Assembly: GCF_049675895.1 (NCBI RefSeq)
Contig: NZ_CP183835.1
Coordinates: forward strand, 11,932 to 75,931
Direction of reading: 5' to 3'
DNA length: 64,000 nucleotides
Source: Ampullimonas aquatilis
Lineage (GTDB): Bacteria > Pseudomonadota > Gammaproteobacteria > Burkholderiales > Burkholderiaceae_D
Every line of letters starts with the position of its first letter. Position 1 is the stretch's first letter. The notes below the pieces were generated by a model that saw only the letters and a program-made list of their open reading frames with translations, was not told where the DNA came from and searched no databases. Of the stretch, positions 43,988-52,637 are shown in pieces. The translations under genes were made by a program, and so were the position numbers.

Positions 43988-44372
43988 AATTTGCCTCGTT
44001 AGATTTAATAGATTTACTCGCTGTAAGATTGCAATGCAGTGGTGATAAATACTGCTTAACCAATCTTTGACAATCGGTGGGCAAGTTATTGAATTCAATT
44101 GCACGGCCAAGGTGCCGACCTGGTACGGCGGCGCAAGACATGCCATAACCTAGTGGATGAAAAGGGCGCTCAGACATGCCTAGCGCGGCATAACAGCCAT
44201 TTCGTTCGGGCTCTTTCATGAATACGACTGTGTAGCGGTCGGCAGTTTGCCCGCCATTATCAAAACAGCGCAGAAATGATTTTTTACTTAATGCATTCTC
44301 GCCATGCGAGAACCGATCAGCGGCCAGCAAACCCGCCTGTGCGGGGGGTTGCTGGCAATGTTGAATTGCCAT
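43977..44372 (-). CDS. Hypothetical leading-region protein
   Basis: The start at 44372 (MAIQHCQQPPAQAGLLAADRF) follows a CAGGAG site. The 131-residue product is Cys-rich (eight or so Cys), with the segment SFLRCFDNGGQTADRYTVVFM. It lies 17 bp after ardC on the same transcript. No family recognised. Confidence 0.6.
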   Translation of the reverse strand: MAIQHCQQPPAQAGLLAADRFSHGENALSKKSFLRCFDNGGQTADRYTVVFMKEPERNGCYAALGMSERPFHPLGYGMSCAAVPGRHLGRAIEFNNLPTDCQRLVKQYLSPLHCNLTASKSIKSNEANCAA

Positions 44373-44389
44373 AACAATCTCCTGTCGGT

Positions 44390-45367
44390 TTAAGCTGCTT
44401 GTTGATGCGCGGCATTGACGCATTGCATGACATAATCAAATGCCATTGATGCCTGTTTGCTCGCGGTAAAAATGGCGGTCTTGTCTTTTTTTAGGATGGT
44501 TAACCAATTCTCTAAATACGCTGCATGACTTTCTAAAGTGCCATCGATTAAGCCAGTTTCAGCGCACAAATAAGCTGCCCCCAAGTCTGCGATTAACTCT
44601 TCAAATGCATAAGCTTCATCACCAAAGCGGCCGGAAAAATCACGATTTAGGCGGCTCTTTGCGCCTGTCCAATGGGTTAATTCATGCAGTGCCGTGGCGT
44701 AGTAACTCGCGCTTGATGAGAACTTATCAGGGTCGGGTAAACAAATTTTGTCTTTGGTTGGCACGTAGTAGGCCGAAGCAAAGCCGTGCAAAATATTGAC
44801 TTGGGTGGCCTTAATGATTTCGTCGGCTCGCAAATTTGGGTCGAAGTCATTGCCAATTGCCTTCTTTGTAATCTCTTCCGGTAAGCCGTCAATCTGAGCA
44901 AGGTTGAACAACCAAAACGGCTTAATCAACGAGTAGGTATTCTTGCCATCCTCTAACTGATTAGAGTCTGATTCTTGTTTTCTGTTGACTACGTTGTAAT
45001 AACAGCACATGACACCACGTTCGCCTTTTCTTACTTTGCCACCCAATTCATGAGCCTGTTTAAACGTTAACCAGCGATTTTGTGCATATTCAAAATCAAT
45101 CAATTCAGACCATAAAAGAAAGACATTTACGCCGTGATAACTCTCGCCAGTTTTTGCATTAATTGGCATGCCACGCTTCCCGCAACTCCAAGACTTGGAC
45201 AAGGTATTACCGCCTTTTTCAAGCAACGCAATAATCTTGTCAGTGACAATCTGTTTCATATCGAAGCCCTTTTTAGGGCCATCAGAACTTTTGTGAGTAT
45301 CGGAGGGTGCGGGAGGAACTACCGCATGGTTGCTGGTGTTGAGATTGCTGTTAGATTGGGTGTTCAT
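44390..45367 (-). CDS. ardC: ArdC-type antirestriction protein
   Basis: The 325-residue protein has the ArdC ssDNA-binding N-terminal domain (SWSCGKRGMPINAKTGESYHGVNVFLLW, NRWLTFKQAHELGGKVRKGERGVMCCYY) and a zinc metallopeptidase-like C-terminal domain with ALHELTHWTG and the distant EELIADLGAAYL acid. The start at 45367 follows a perfect AGGAG. ArdC shields incoming single-stranded plasmid DNA from restriction, which fits its place in the leading region. Its first codons lie inside the 398-bp duplicated segment. Confidence 0.9.
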   Translation of the reverse strand: MNTQSNSNLNTSNHAVVPPAPSDTHKSSDGPKKGFDMKQIVTDKIIALLEKGGNTLSKSWSCGKRGMPINAKTGESYHGVNVFLLWSELIDFEYAQNRWLTFKQAHELGGKVRKGERGVMCCYYNVVNRKQESDSNQLEDGKNTYSLIKPFWLFNLAQIDGLPEEITKKAIGNDFDPNLRADEIIKATQVNILHGFASAYYVPTKDKICLPDPDKFSSSASYYATALHELTHWTGAKSRLNRDFSGRFGDEAYAFEELIADLGAAYLCAETGLIDGTLESHAAYLENWLTILKKDKTAIFTASKQASMAFDYVMQCVNAAHQQAA

Positions 45368-45678
45368 AGATGCTCCTTTGCGTTGTTAAAAAATCAGATC
45401 TTCCGTGCCGTATCGACGCCATGTGAGCGAGGACTAAAAGCAGTGGGCAAGGGCAACGACAAAGCCGCAGCTAAGAGAGCGGAGCGAATCTGAACGGGTG
45501 TAGGAGTTGGCGCAGCGAACCCTTGCGCAATGATTTGGCCGAGCTATCTGTCGATATAGATAGGGCAGGGAAGAGGTTTTAACGGGAGCGAACGACGAAC
45601 GGCCAGGCTGTGGTGGCAGCGATCTTGACACCAGTAGGTGCGGGCTTGCCTGCACCTTGATCGCGGCCAGGCGCAATT
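45281..45678. repeat. 398-bp direct repeat, copy A (ardC 5' end plus upstream non-coding DNA)
   Basis: This segment recurs at 52567-52608 plus 53840-54195, where an IS splits it. By eye the copies have equal length (398 bp) and about six substitutions. It covers the first 29 codons of ardC, its ribosome site and about 310 bp of non-coding DNA with strong hairpins: AGGTGCGGGC-TT-GCCTGCACCT (45636-45657) inside GCGATC/GATCGC arms (45619-45664), and CTATCT/AGATAG (45544-45563). A possible function is a promoter active in single-stranded DNA. Confidence 0.85.
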
Positions 45679-45940
45679 CAGAGTATTAAGTCGGTGAGCG
45701 GAACGCGTAAGCGAGCCGTTGAAGGTATTGCCCTGAATAGGGCAACGATATAGCTGTTTGGGAAGGCGCCGGCCGCCCGTAGGGGCAAGACCGAAGGGCT
45801 TGATGCGTAGCCTGTCCAGTATGGACCGGCAAGCACAACATAGCCGGTTTGCCACGATAGGGGCAAATCCCCCAAGGTTTACTAAAGCACATTTGAATCT
45901 TCTGACCGCCACACAAGATTCGCCGTAGCAAGTCGCACCG
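45679..45940. other. Gene-free, hairpin-rich stretch upstream of ardC
   Basis: No convincing gene is seen between about 45368 and 45942; the small overlapping frames here are Arg/Cys-rich and unlike proteins. Hairpins include TTGCCCT-GAAT-AGGGCAA (45728-45745) and a GC-rich imperfect one around 45765-45790. The stretch extends copy A of the direct repeat and may be part of the same regulatory block. Confidence 0.5.
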
Positions 45941-45942
45941 GC

Positions 45943-46173
45943 TTAAAGATCGCTGATCCCTTGACATGCGTGACTATCGAACTCAACGACACCAGAAGTC
46001 ACAAAACTCATGAACTCGTGCGGATCGCAAGTGACTTTCACTTGAATTTGAATCCCATTCTGCTCCAGGATGCACATAGTCACGTAAGTAGCATCGTCGT
46101 CAAAAGCGCCAGAGCGCAAACCAGACTGCATTTCAATGAGCAGAGCTTCAAGTCGCGTACTGTTAATTTTCAT
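45943..46173 (-). CDS. Small hypothetical protein
   Basis: A 76-residue acidic protein (MKINSTRLEALLIEMQSGLRSGAFDDDATYVTM) preceded by AGGAATTG near its ATG. No family recognised. It sits between the KorB-like gene and the hairpin-rich region. Confidence 0.5.
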   Translation of the reverse strand: MKINSTRLEALLIEMQSGLRSGAFDDDATYVTMCILEQNGIQIQVKVTCDPHEFMSFVTSGVVEFDSHACQGISDL

Positions 46174-46245
46174 GAAGCAATTCCTCTCATTAATGCAACG
46201 TAGCAGGGTTCATAGAATGATTAAACCCTAATCAGGTGTGAGAAA

Positions 46246-47205
46246 TCACACCGCCAAGCAAAGACCAGAAATCGCATCAATGGTCACTTCCTTAGTCTGC
46301 TTATTTGATACAAACCGTATTAAAACATAACCCGTTTTAGATGGCACTTCATTTAACAAAACCGTCACGTCCTCACCAGCAAAGCGCCCCATCAGCGTAG
46401 GCAACTTCACGTCGCGCTTGGTTTTTTTAACTACCCTAACCGCGTCACCTGATACGACAGGCTCAATACTGGCTTGACCAGGTGTAACAGAAGAAACATC
46501 CGGTGATGCATCAGGGGCAGAATCAGACACATCAGCCAAAGACAACAGGGCGTCAGCGAAAGCAGAGACTCTCGGAATTCGAAAGTCGGTAGACTCACGA
46601 CAGAACTTTTCCACCTCAGTAGGGTATGACTCGTGCAATTTCACCAATTTATAAATTACAAAAGGACTGACACAGCGACCAGACTGATAAAGTTCGAGGA
46701 ATAAAGGCGGTGATTGCACGATGGCCAAATGCTGAGTGATTGCGGCACTATCAATACCTAATTGTTTAGCGATAGCACCTTTTTTATCGCCAAGACCAAT
46801 TCTCTTTTCAATAAATCGAGCCAACTCAAGGGGCGTTAAATCAGCTCGTTTTTTATTTTCAGCGACTTGAGAATAATCATCAAATACGGCTAAATCACGT
46901 TTAATGACACATGGCACATGTGCCATGCCAGCCAGCATTGATGCTCGATAACGGCGAGCGCCTTGAATGATTTGATATAAACCTTGTTCATTAGCAGGGC
47001 GTACTAAAATCGCCTGCATAACACCCCGCAATTTAATGTCTTCGGTCAATTCCTTAAGCGCCGCATCATCAAAAACGAATCGGGGCTGAGAAGGGTCCTC
47101 GATCACCTGCGCAATTTCAATCAGTAGCGGTTCGCCATCAGGCGAACTATTAGACGCGCTACTCATAACAAAGTCATCTAAAGCGGATAAATCTAAGCCT
47201 GCCAT
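46246..47205 (-). CDS. KorB-like ParB-family protein
   Basis: The 319-residue protein has a ParB nuclease-like domain (EDPSQPRFVFDDAALKELTEDIKLRGVMQAILVRP, YQIIQGARRYRASMLAG), an HTH (KGAIAKQLGIDSAAITQHLAIVQSPP) and, after an acidic linker, a C-terminal 60-residue beta domain (LMGRFAGEDVTVLLNEVPSKTGYVLIRF) resembling the SH3-like dimerisation domain of IncP KorB. KorB proteins are both centromere-binding and global repressors. It follows the ParA-like gene by 16 bp. It is a prime candidate to bind the six CGCG palindromes, one of which lies in front of this operon. Confidence 0.8.
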   Translation of the reverse strand: MAGLDLSALDDFVMSSASNSSPDGEPLLIEIAQVIEDPSQPRFVFDDAALKELTEDIKLRGVMQAILVRPANEQGLYQIIQGARRYRASMLAGMAHVPCVIKRDLAVFDDYSQVAENKKRADLTPLELARFIEKRIGLGDKKGAIAKQLGIDSAAITQHLAIVQSPPLFLELYQSGRCVSPFVIYKLVKLHESYPTEVEKFCRESTDFRIPRVSAFADALLSLADVSDSAPDASPDVSSVTPGQASIEPVVSGDAVRVVKKTKRDVKLPTLMGRFAGEDVTVLLNEVPSKTGYVLIRFVSNKQTKEVTIDAISGLCLAV

Positions 47206-47221
47206 GTTCTTCTGCCTTTAT

Positions 47222-48025
47222 TCAAATACCAAGTTGCATCTTCTTTGCAATTGCATGAAACGACGGATAAACCAATCGCCAGGCATCACGCGCTGAAGTC
47301 TTTTTCATTTCAGCAATGAACTCACCGCTGGCTTGCGCTTCTGGAATAGCTGTTCTATTAGGGATGAAAGCAAATTGGTTTACTGATTGATCTATCATAA
47401 TGAGTAAAGATGAGTACGTCTTTACTAAGCTTTTAAAGTTTTCCTTTTGAAACGGTGTAGCCTCAACGAGATTGGGCAGAATGCCGATGAGTTGCAATTG
47501 CTTATTCATGACCTTTTGAATCTTGATGAAGCCATAGCGGGGATGATTTAACAAGCCAACAATACCGTCCAGCGCCTCTTGATTGAGCATGACAGGAGAC
47601 AATAGGAAGTCACTCGTAATCAAAGCCGCTGCATAGCGAATATCAGGGTTAGGGTTGGTATCAAGAATGCAAACATCAAATTCCCGATCTACTTCGCGCA
47701 AATAGTTGTGCAGGGTGCTGACATATTCATTGTGCGAGTCGGGCTTTCGCTCAAGCGCACTCAGATTGTCATCACCACCAATTAGCAGAAACGGCTTCTG
47801 AGAGTTATACCCGCGAGGGTAAGCGCCTTGCAATAGATCACTGGAACTAAAAGGGGCAAGCTCTGCTTTGCCACTTTTAATGATTGGGTTGGTTGAATTC
47901 TTTTGATGATCAAAATCTATAAACAAAACGCGCAAGCCACTTTTCACTAAGTAATACGCGAACTGCACTGCGATGGCACTTTTACCGACACCACCTTTTT
48001 GATTAGCTAATACGAGTTTTTTCAT
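47222..48025 (-). CDS. ParA/IncC-like ATPase
   Basis: A 267-residue ParA-type ATPase with KGGVGKSAIAVQFA at residues 10-23 (signature lysine at 10), LFIDFDHQKNS, and CILDTNPNPDI as the Walker B-type strand. It is distinct from the ParA at 8732 (little similarity beyond motifs) and pairs with the KorB-like protein, much as IncC pairs with KorB on IncP plasmids. Copy 4 of the CGCG palindrome lies 25-45 bp upstream of its start. Confidence 0.88.
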   Translation of the reverse strand: MKKLVLANQKGGVGKSAIAVQFAYYLVKSGLRVLFIDFDHQKNSTNPIIKSGKAELAPFSSSDLLQGAYPRGYNSQKPFLLIGGDDNLSALERKPDSHNEYVSTLHNYLREVDREFDVCILDTNPNPDIRYAAALITSDFLLSPVMLNQEALDGIVGLLNHPRYGFIKIQKVMNKQLQLIGILPNLVEATPFQKENFKSLVKTYSSLLIMIDQSVNQFAFIPNRTAIPEAQASGEFIAEMKKTSARDAWRLVYPSFHAIAKKMQLGI

Positions 48026-48050
48026 TTACTTCTCAATTTGATGGGAGTAA

Positions 48051-48070
48051 ATTTTCGCGGGCGCGAAAAT
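48051..48070. repeat. Dispersed palindrome, copy 4 (promoter region of the ParA/KorB-like pair)
   Basis: ATTTTCGCGGGCGCGAAAAT, immediately upstream of the ParA/IncC-like gene and touching the last codon of the nuclease gene. Confidence 0.9.
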
Positions 48071-48591
48071 CATTTCTTTTGAGGTTTATAGTATTCACGC
48101 CAAAGCCACGGCTCTAAAACATTGTGATCAGACCATAAGCCGATTAAGTCTTTTCTCGCCGCCATTTCTAAAGAGAACAGTTTTTCGTCTTTAGCGTATT
48201 TAATATAAACCCACGCCATTCCCCGCCTTACCTGCTCCTGATTAATATTAATACCGTCGCAGGACAGATTTACGATAGGGCGTTGGTACTTGTCTAGTAC
48301 CTCCCAGGTCGCAACGACTTCTTTTTCTTTGACCAATTCGATTAATGATTCTTTTGACCGATTACCGAATGGTTGCCCCATCTCTGGGGCATCTATTTGT
48401 GCCAAACGTACTCTAACGGGCCGAGAATCAATGAGTAAGTCAACCGTATCACCATCTACAACATGGACAACCAGACCTTTTACTGTATGGCTTAAGGTAC
48501 TTAATTGAACCAGAGCAGCTTCTTGCGCATTTGCAGGCATGGTGACATTTAGCGCAGCTAAACATATCAGCAGCCGAATTAAGTTCTTCAT
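48070..48591 (-). CDS. Secreted thermonuclease-like (SNase) protein
   Basis: The start at 48591 (MKNLIRLLICLAALNVTMPANA) gives a signal peptide of about 22 residues. The mature domain has the staphylococcal nuclease core: VVHVVDGDTVDLLIDSRPVRVRLAQIDAPE, an RSKESL segment, and KYQRPIVNL. These nucleases are common on transfer plasmids; a role in clearing competing or extracellular DNA is possible but unproven. Catalytic-site equivalents (Asp, Arg, Glu of RLAQIDAPEMGQPFGNRSKE) are present. The upstream region has copy 5 of the palindrome. Confidence 0.85.
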   Translation of the reverse strand: MKNLIRLLICLAALNVTMPANAQEAALVQLSTLSHTVKGLVVHVVDGDTVDLLIDSRPVRVRLAQIDAPEMGQPFGNRSKESLIELVKEKEVVATWEVLDKYQRPIVNLSCDGININQEQVRRGMAWVYIKYAKDEKLFSLEMAARKDLIGLWSDHNVLEPWLWREYYKPQKK

Positions 48592-48696
48592 GGAATAAGT
48601 TTGTATAGAAAGAAACGTATTTTTAAGAATCAACTCTTCCGTCATTATAGGGAACAATGAAAACATAGGCAATCAAAAACGATTGCGTATCCTAAG

Positions 48697-48714
48697 TTTT
48701 CGCGGCCGCGAAAA
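48697..48714. repeat. Dispersed palindrome, copy 5 (fully symmetric variant)
   Basis: TTTTCGCGGCCGCGAAAA, the only copy with a GC centre, hence a perfect 18-bp palindrome. It lies about 105 bp upstream of the nuclease start codon and between it and the fic gene end. Confidence 0.88.
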
Positions 48715-48750
48715 ATATTCATGACTTATCAAATATGGTGATGCTCTTGA

Positions 48751-49707
48751 CTAACGTTCTAGATCGCTCCCTCGTGTTTTTGTTTCAATTTCCTTCTTTG
48801 TCGCTTCGCGTAAAAGAGCGAAATCTAGTTTTTCACCTTGATTCAAACGAAGCTGAATTATTTGAGTAACCGCGTCTAGAGCAAGTTTTTGAAATTCCGC
48901 ATCATTGGGTTTCTTAGAGGCGAAATATACCGATGCGTCACGTTGAATCTTATACGCAGGTGCTAGGTCAGGATGCTTCATTAAAGCCGCCTGTTCTGGT
49001 AACACTTCAAAATCCAACGCTCGACTAGGGCGAATTACATCTTTTAGTAAGTGCGCTAAATCGGGTTGCTGTCCTAATCGATCTTGCGTATACAGTAGTC
49101 TTTTAAATGATGACTCAGAATGAAGATTAGACATGGCAATCTGATTAACGCCAATATCACGAGCAACATACAAACGATCTCGACCCAGAGTGCTTTTCGT
49201 TAATTCACGCCAATTAAGTGAAAAACCAGATTCATTTGCAATTTGTTCAGTGAAAGTGCGTAGCGTGCGACTATTACCATCACTAAATGGATGAATGTAA
49301 TCGAGTTCTGTATAGAGTTTTGAAATACGATTGGTAAATTCCGTTGTTGTTAATTTGCGTAATGCATCCGTATCGATGCCCATTAAAATGGCGTTTAAGC
49401 TTCTTACTGCTGCATCGTCCATACGCGAATAAGCCACAAAAAATGAGCCTTCCACGGTTGTCAACACTCGATTCTTCATCCAGTCCTTACCGTCAGGCAC
49501 AGCGTGACGAAAAACGCCAGGCGTAACATCATCAAAGCCAACCCGAGGTAAGTCCTGAAATATCCTCCGATTGACTTCTTTTAAATGGGCAATATCAAAT
49601 TTGCCCTTGACGGGTTGGGCAGCTAATTCGGCTATTCGCCAACGGGTAAATTTACTTTCTAACTTGTCCCGCTGTTCCGTACTAAGATTATCTTTTGGCG
49701 GACTCAT
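48751..49707 (-). CDS. Fic-family toxin (VbhT/Bep-like)
   Basis: A 318-residue protein starting at 49707 (MSPPKDNLSTEQ), inside the end of the antitoxin gene. The Fic active site IHPFSDGNSRTLRTF has the catalytic H139, and GVFRHAVPDG and EGSFFVAYSRMDD match the flap and N-terminal regions of Fic AMPylators. The C-terminal 90 residues carry extra helices. Such enzymes transfer AMP to target proteins (for VbhT, DNA gyrase and topoisomerase IV) and are silenced by a small partner. It likely works as a plasmid addiction or interbacterial effector system. Confidence 0.9.
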   Translation of the reverse strand: MSPPKDNLSTEQRDKLESKFTRWRIAELAAQPVKGKFDIAHLKEVNRRIFQDLPRVGFDDVTPGVFRHAVPDGKDWMKNRVLTTVEGSFFVAYSRMDDAAVRSLNAILMGIDTDALRKLTTTEFTNRISKLYTELDYIHPFSDGNSRTLRTFTEQIANESGFSLNWRELTKSTLGRDRLYVARDIGVNQIAMSNLHSESSFKRLLYTQDRLGQQPDLAHLLKDVIRPSRALDFEVLPEQAALMKHPDLAPAYKIQRDASVYFASKKPNDAEFQKLALDAVTQIIQLRLNQGEKLDFALLREATKKEIETKTRGSDLER

Positions 49708-50038
49708 AAATGGCGTTGATCGCGTCAGATATTTCAATTTCGCCAGCTACATAACGACGCTCTAATTCATTGTCTTGTGCATCAGATTTAAAACCCTCTA
49801 GTTCGACCGATGCCCTTGCATTACCAATTGCACGAGCACGACGCAATCGTTCAAAGGCACTGATGACCGTTTTAGACCTTTCTGGCAATGCATGTGACTG
49901 TCCTTGTGCTTCCTGGACATATATCTCCATGAATTCACGCAAAACTTGAGCGACAGAACGCCGATTCTTCTCTACGGCCTCGCTAAAATTTGATCGCAAT
50001 TCTGGTTCAATGCGAATAGTTAATTGTGCATCTTTCAT
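49688..50038 (-). CDS. VbhA-like Fic antitoxin with an N-terminal ribbon-helix-helix domain
   Basis: The start at 50038 (MKDAQLTIRIEPELRS) gives 116 residues. Residues 1-45 look like a ribbon-helix-helix DNA-binding domain (QLTIRIEPELRSNFSEAVEKNRRSVAQVLREFMEIYV). Residues 70-116 carry the class I Fic inhibitory motif S-x3-E-G at 77-82 (SVELEG), followed by VAGEIEISDAI. It should block the toxin active site and may also repress the operon. It overlaps the toxin gene by 20 bp. Confidence 0.85.
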   Translation of the reverse strand: MKDAQLTIRIEPELRSNFSEAVEKNRRSVAQVLREFMEIYVQEAQGQSHALPERSKTVISAFERLRRARAIGNARASVELEGFKSDAQDNELERRYVAGEIEISDAINAIYESAKR

Positions 50039-50176
50039 ACATTTCCCCAACTGAAATTCAATCATTATTTTAATGTATGTACATTGCACAGTCAATAAAT
50101 TATGGCTGCTATTAGTCGTTGGGCAGATCAGCCAAATTATTATGAATTGGCAAGACTTAACTTGCCAACATGGAAT

Positions 50177-50194
50177 TTTTCGCGGGCGCGAAAA
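50177..50194. repeat. Dispersed palindrome, copy 6
   Basis: TTTTCGCGGGCGCGAAAA, about 140 bp upstream of the antitoxin start and next to the terminator of the large ParB-domain gene. Confidence 0.88.
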
Positions 50195-50208
50195 CTGTTC
50201 AGGGATTT

Positions 50209-50233
50209 AAAAAACTCGCCCAATCGGGCGAGT
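50209..50233 (-). terminator. Rho-independent terminator after the large ParB-domain gene
   Basis: On the minus strand an 8-bp stem (ACTCGCCC / GGGCGAGT, arms 50226-50233 and 50214-50221) is followed by six Ts (50209-50214). Confidence 0.85.
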
Positions 50234-50253
50234 CAAAAGATAGTAGGATTTAA

Positions 50254-52221
50254 TTAGACTTCTTTCTTTCGCATCGCCAGCGGTAACCAATCACGACCCA
50301 TTAACCGATCTTCGGTGCGAACTATCAATTCATTCTTTTTTAAAGCAGAAAATTCTTTCAACTCTCCGTCTTCTAAGTGCGGCAAAACTAAATCTAGCAT
50401 TGTTCCTTTAGATACCATGTCTAAATAATTCGCAGCGGTTGGTTGCCAAAAGGCAGGGTAGTCTATTGGTGTCACTCTCTCAATCAATTCAGCCACAAAT
50501 GGCTTTTCATCTTTTTCAGAAATGACGTTGATGGTTGCACTGATACAAACAGCAAGTACCTGCAATAGCTTTTCCACTTCCTGACTAATACACCATGCAA
50601 TCACCTCTGCTTGCGTCGAGTTAGCCAAATAAGACGGGATAACACCCTCTACTAGTCTTTGGTATTCTATAAAAGCTGTAGTTTCTTCAATATTTGGTAC
50701 ATCATGTTCTAGTCGGGTATGAACAACGTTTAATTGAAAAATACTCTTCGAACAATGGTGCTGAAAGTGTTTCGCAAGCAAATGGGATACTAACAAAGGC
50801 AAGGCAATATGCGGTCGCAAAGCAACAAGGTTTTGCAATATCGCGGTTTGTTGCCCGGTAATATTCCGATTTAACTTCGCAGAATGTCCGGTAGTTGGTG
50901 ATAACTCCTTTTCCTGCGCTTTTTCAATTTGATTCAATTTTTTATAATCTTCACGCTTTACCATTCCCATGAGAACATTAGCCTCGCCAGCCTGATTGAT
51001 GATTGCAACCGCGCCAGCAACTTCTCTATATCGTTCAGGAATAACTTTCAATTGAGAATGGATAGATTCGATCTGCTCTTGTAGTACATCCATTTGTTCT
51101 TCATGAACTTGGTTATATTCATAATCAACCTCTTCTATTTTTTTTTCAAGTTGATCGTATTCACTTTGAAATTTCTTTAGCATAGTCGCTTGTAGCTCAT
51201 TGGGTTCGGACAACTCACATTCAATTGCGATGAAATGCTGTCTTAACTCATATTCCTGCATATCCGCCTGACCAGAAAACCATGCTATAGAACTTAAAGA
51301 ACTTTCAATTTCAGCAAACTTTTTTTCAATCAGAGTGTTCAAAAGAGCAACTTCTTGAATATAACCATCACCAGCATCTGAAAATAGATCATTAATAATG
51401 TGACCGCCAGCCTCCAAATATGCTTCGATTCCGACAAACTTTACTTTGCGATCACTGATTGGCAAACTATCACGCATCAAATAGCGCCGAATCGTTTGAG
51501 CTGAATTGTTAATCGAATTGCAAACAGCTTGATATGCCTGTTCTTGTAATTGATGGTCATCAACGATGGCAAATGCAATTAATCGATCTAATGAAAGCTT
51601 ATCGGTCAAGCTCAAATCCAACAATTTAGGCGAAACCTTGGCAAGTCTTAGACGACGAGAAACAACGATAGGACTGACTCCAAACTTTGCAGAAATATCT
51701 TCAACGCTTTTACCTTCTTGAACCATCCGAGCGAATGCCCGAAATTCTTCAACTGGGTGCATTTCTAGTCTGCCAGAATTTTCCAATATGGAAACTTCAA
51801 TGCCATCCAATGAGCTAACAATCTTACATTCGACTTTGTAACTATTAGAGATTTTGCCTTGACTATGCAGGAATTGAAGGGCAGCAAGACGGCGACCCCC
51901 AGCAACAACGCCATACATCTTTTTTTCTTGATGTATTTCCGCTGTGACAAATAAAGGGTGGAGCAATCCATGCTGAAAAATTAGTTCAGCCAGCCTCTTG
52001 ATTGAATCATCATGATATTTCTTGCGAACATTCTTTTCAGACAAAACCAAAGCATTAAGCTCTATCAGTTCAATTACATAATTCAACTCCGCATGAGTTT
52101 CTGCAAATGGGGTCTTGTTTTTAGCTTTTTGATTCTTACCACCTTTATTACTATTTACGGCATTATTCTGATAATCGAGTGATATGCTTTGATTGGCGGT
52201 AGTTGTTAATCGAGTATTCAT
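50254..52221 (-). CDS. Large ParB-domain protein of the leading region (YubM-like)
   Basis: The 655-residue protein has a ParB nuclease-fold domain (SEKNVRKKYHDDSIKRLAELIFQHGLLHPLFV, YGVVAGGRRLAALQFL, LEMHPVEEFRAFARM) and an HTH (KSVEDISAKFGVSPIVVSRRLRLAKVSP), then a long coiled-coil stretch (about 335-400) and a helical C-terminus. Proteins of this size and layout occur in leading regions of F-like plasmids. They are not partition proteins in the usual sense; no parA accompanies it. Role unknown, probably in establishment after transfer. Confidence 0.8.
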   Translation of the reverse strand: MNTRLTTTANQSISLDYQNNAVNSNKGGKNQKAKNKTPFAETHAELNYVIELIELNALVLSEKNVRKKYHDDSIKRLAELIFQHGLLHPLFVTAEIHQEKKMYGVVAGGRRLAALQFLHSQGKISNSYKVECKIVSSLDGIEVSILENSGRLEMHPVEEFRAFARMVQEGKSVEDISAKFGVSPIVVSRRLRLAKVSPKLLDLSLTDKLSLDRLIAFAIVDDHQLQEQAYQAVCNSINNSAQTIRRYLMRDSLPISDRKVKFVGIEAYLEAGGHIINDLFSDAGDGYIQEVALLNTLIEKKFAEIESSLSSIAWFSGQADMQEYELRQHFIAIECELSEPNELQATMLKKFQSEYDQLEKKIEEVDYEYNQVHEEQMDVLQEQIESIHSQLKVIPERYREVAGAVAIINQAGEANVLMGMVKREDYKKLNQIEKAQEKELSPTTGHSAKLNRNITGQQTAILQNLVALRPHIALPLLVSHLLAKHFQHHCSKSIFQLNVVHTRLEHDVPNIEETTAFIEYQRLVEGVIPSYLANSTQAEVIAWCISQEVEKLLQVLAVCISATINVISEKDEKPFVAELIERVTPIDYPAFWQPTAANYLDMVSKGTMLDLVLPHLEDGELKEFSALKKNELIVRTEDRLMGRDWLPLAMRKKEV

Positions 52222-52250
52222 GATGGCCTTAATTGAAGTGAATAAATTGA

Positions 52251-52535
52251 TTAAAGTGAAAAAATGCTGCTACGCCAAAAACCACCATTGTTTGAGGCAT
52301 ATGCGTTTTTGTGTTTTACGCTTGTTTCACAAAGCACCAAGCCATCTTTTTTGAATTGAGCGAGTAATTTTCGCCAAGCTCTGATCGTGTGCAAAGACAT
52401 ATGACTACAACCACATGACTCTCTCCAACCCACCTCAACGCTACCCTTCAATGCGAGAATTCGTAGTTTTTCAGCAAGCTGATTGCTTTCATAGCCCAAT
52501 CGCTTATTAAGGGCTACATCTAACTTAGTAATCAT
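52251..52535 (-). CDS. Hypothetical protein
   Basis: A winged-helix-like small protein (94 residues from ATG 52535; 103 from a TTG at 52562). The middle GWRESCGCSHMSLHTIRAWRKLLAQFKKDGLVLCE has a possible metal site. The upstream edge of the 398-bp repeat (52567) lies right behind the alternative start, so its promoter may be the IS-interrupted copy B. No family recognised. Confidence 0.5.
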   Translation of the reverse strand: MITKLDVALNKRLGYESNQLAEKLRILALKGSVEVGWRESCGCSHMSLHTIRAWRKLLAQFKKDGLVLCETSVKHKNAYASNNGGFWRSSIFSL

Positions 52536-52637
52536 CGTTAACGATTTGTCAGAGAGTTCCAAGTGGATCAGAACTTTGGTGAGTATCGGAGGGCGCGGGA
52601 GGAACTACTGGACTTCCCAGACTTTCCTAGACGTTTT

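Noticed and set aside
45544..45967. Three overlapping minus-strand frames upstream of ardC
   Set aside because: Arg/Cys-rich composition and mutual overlap suggest non-coding structured DNA.
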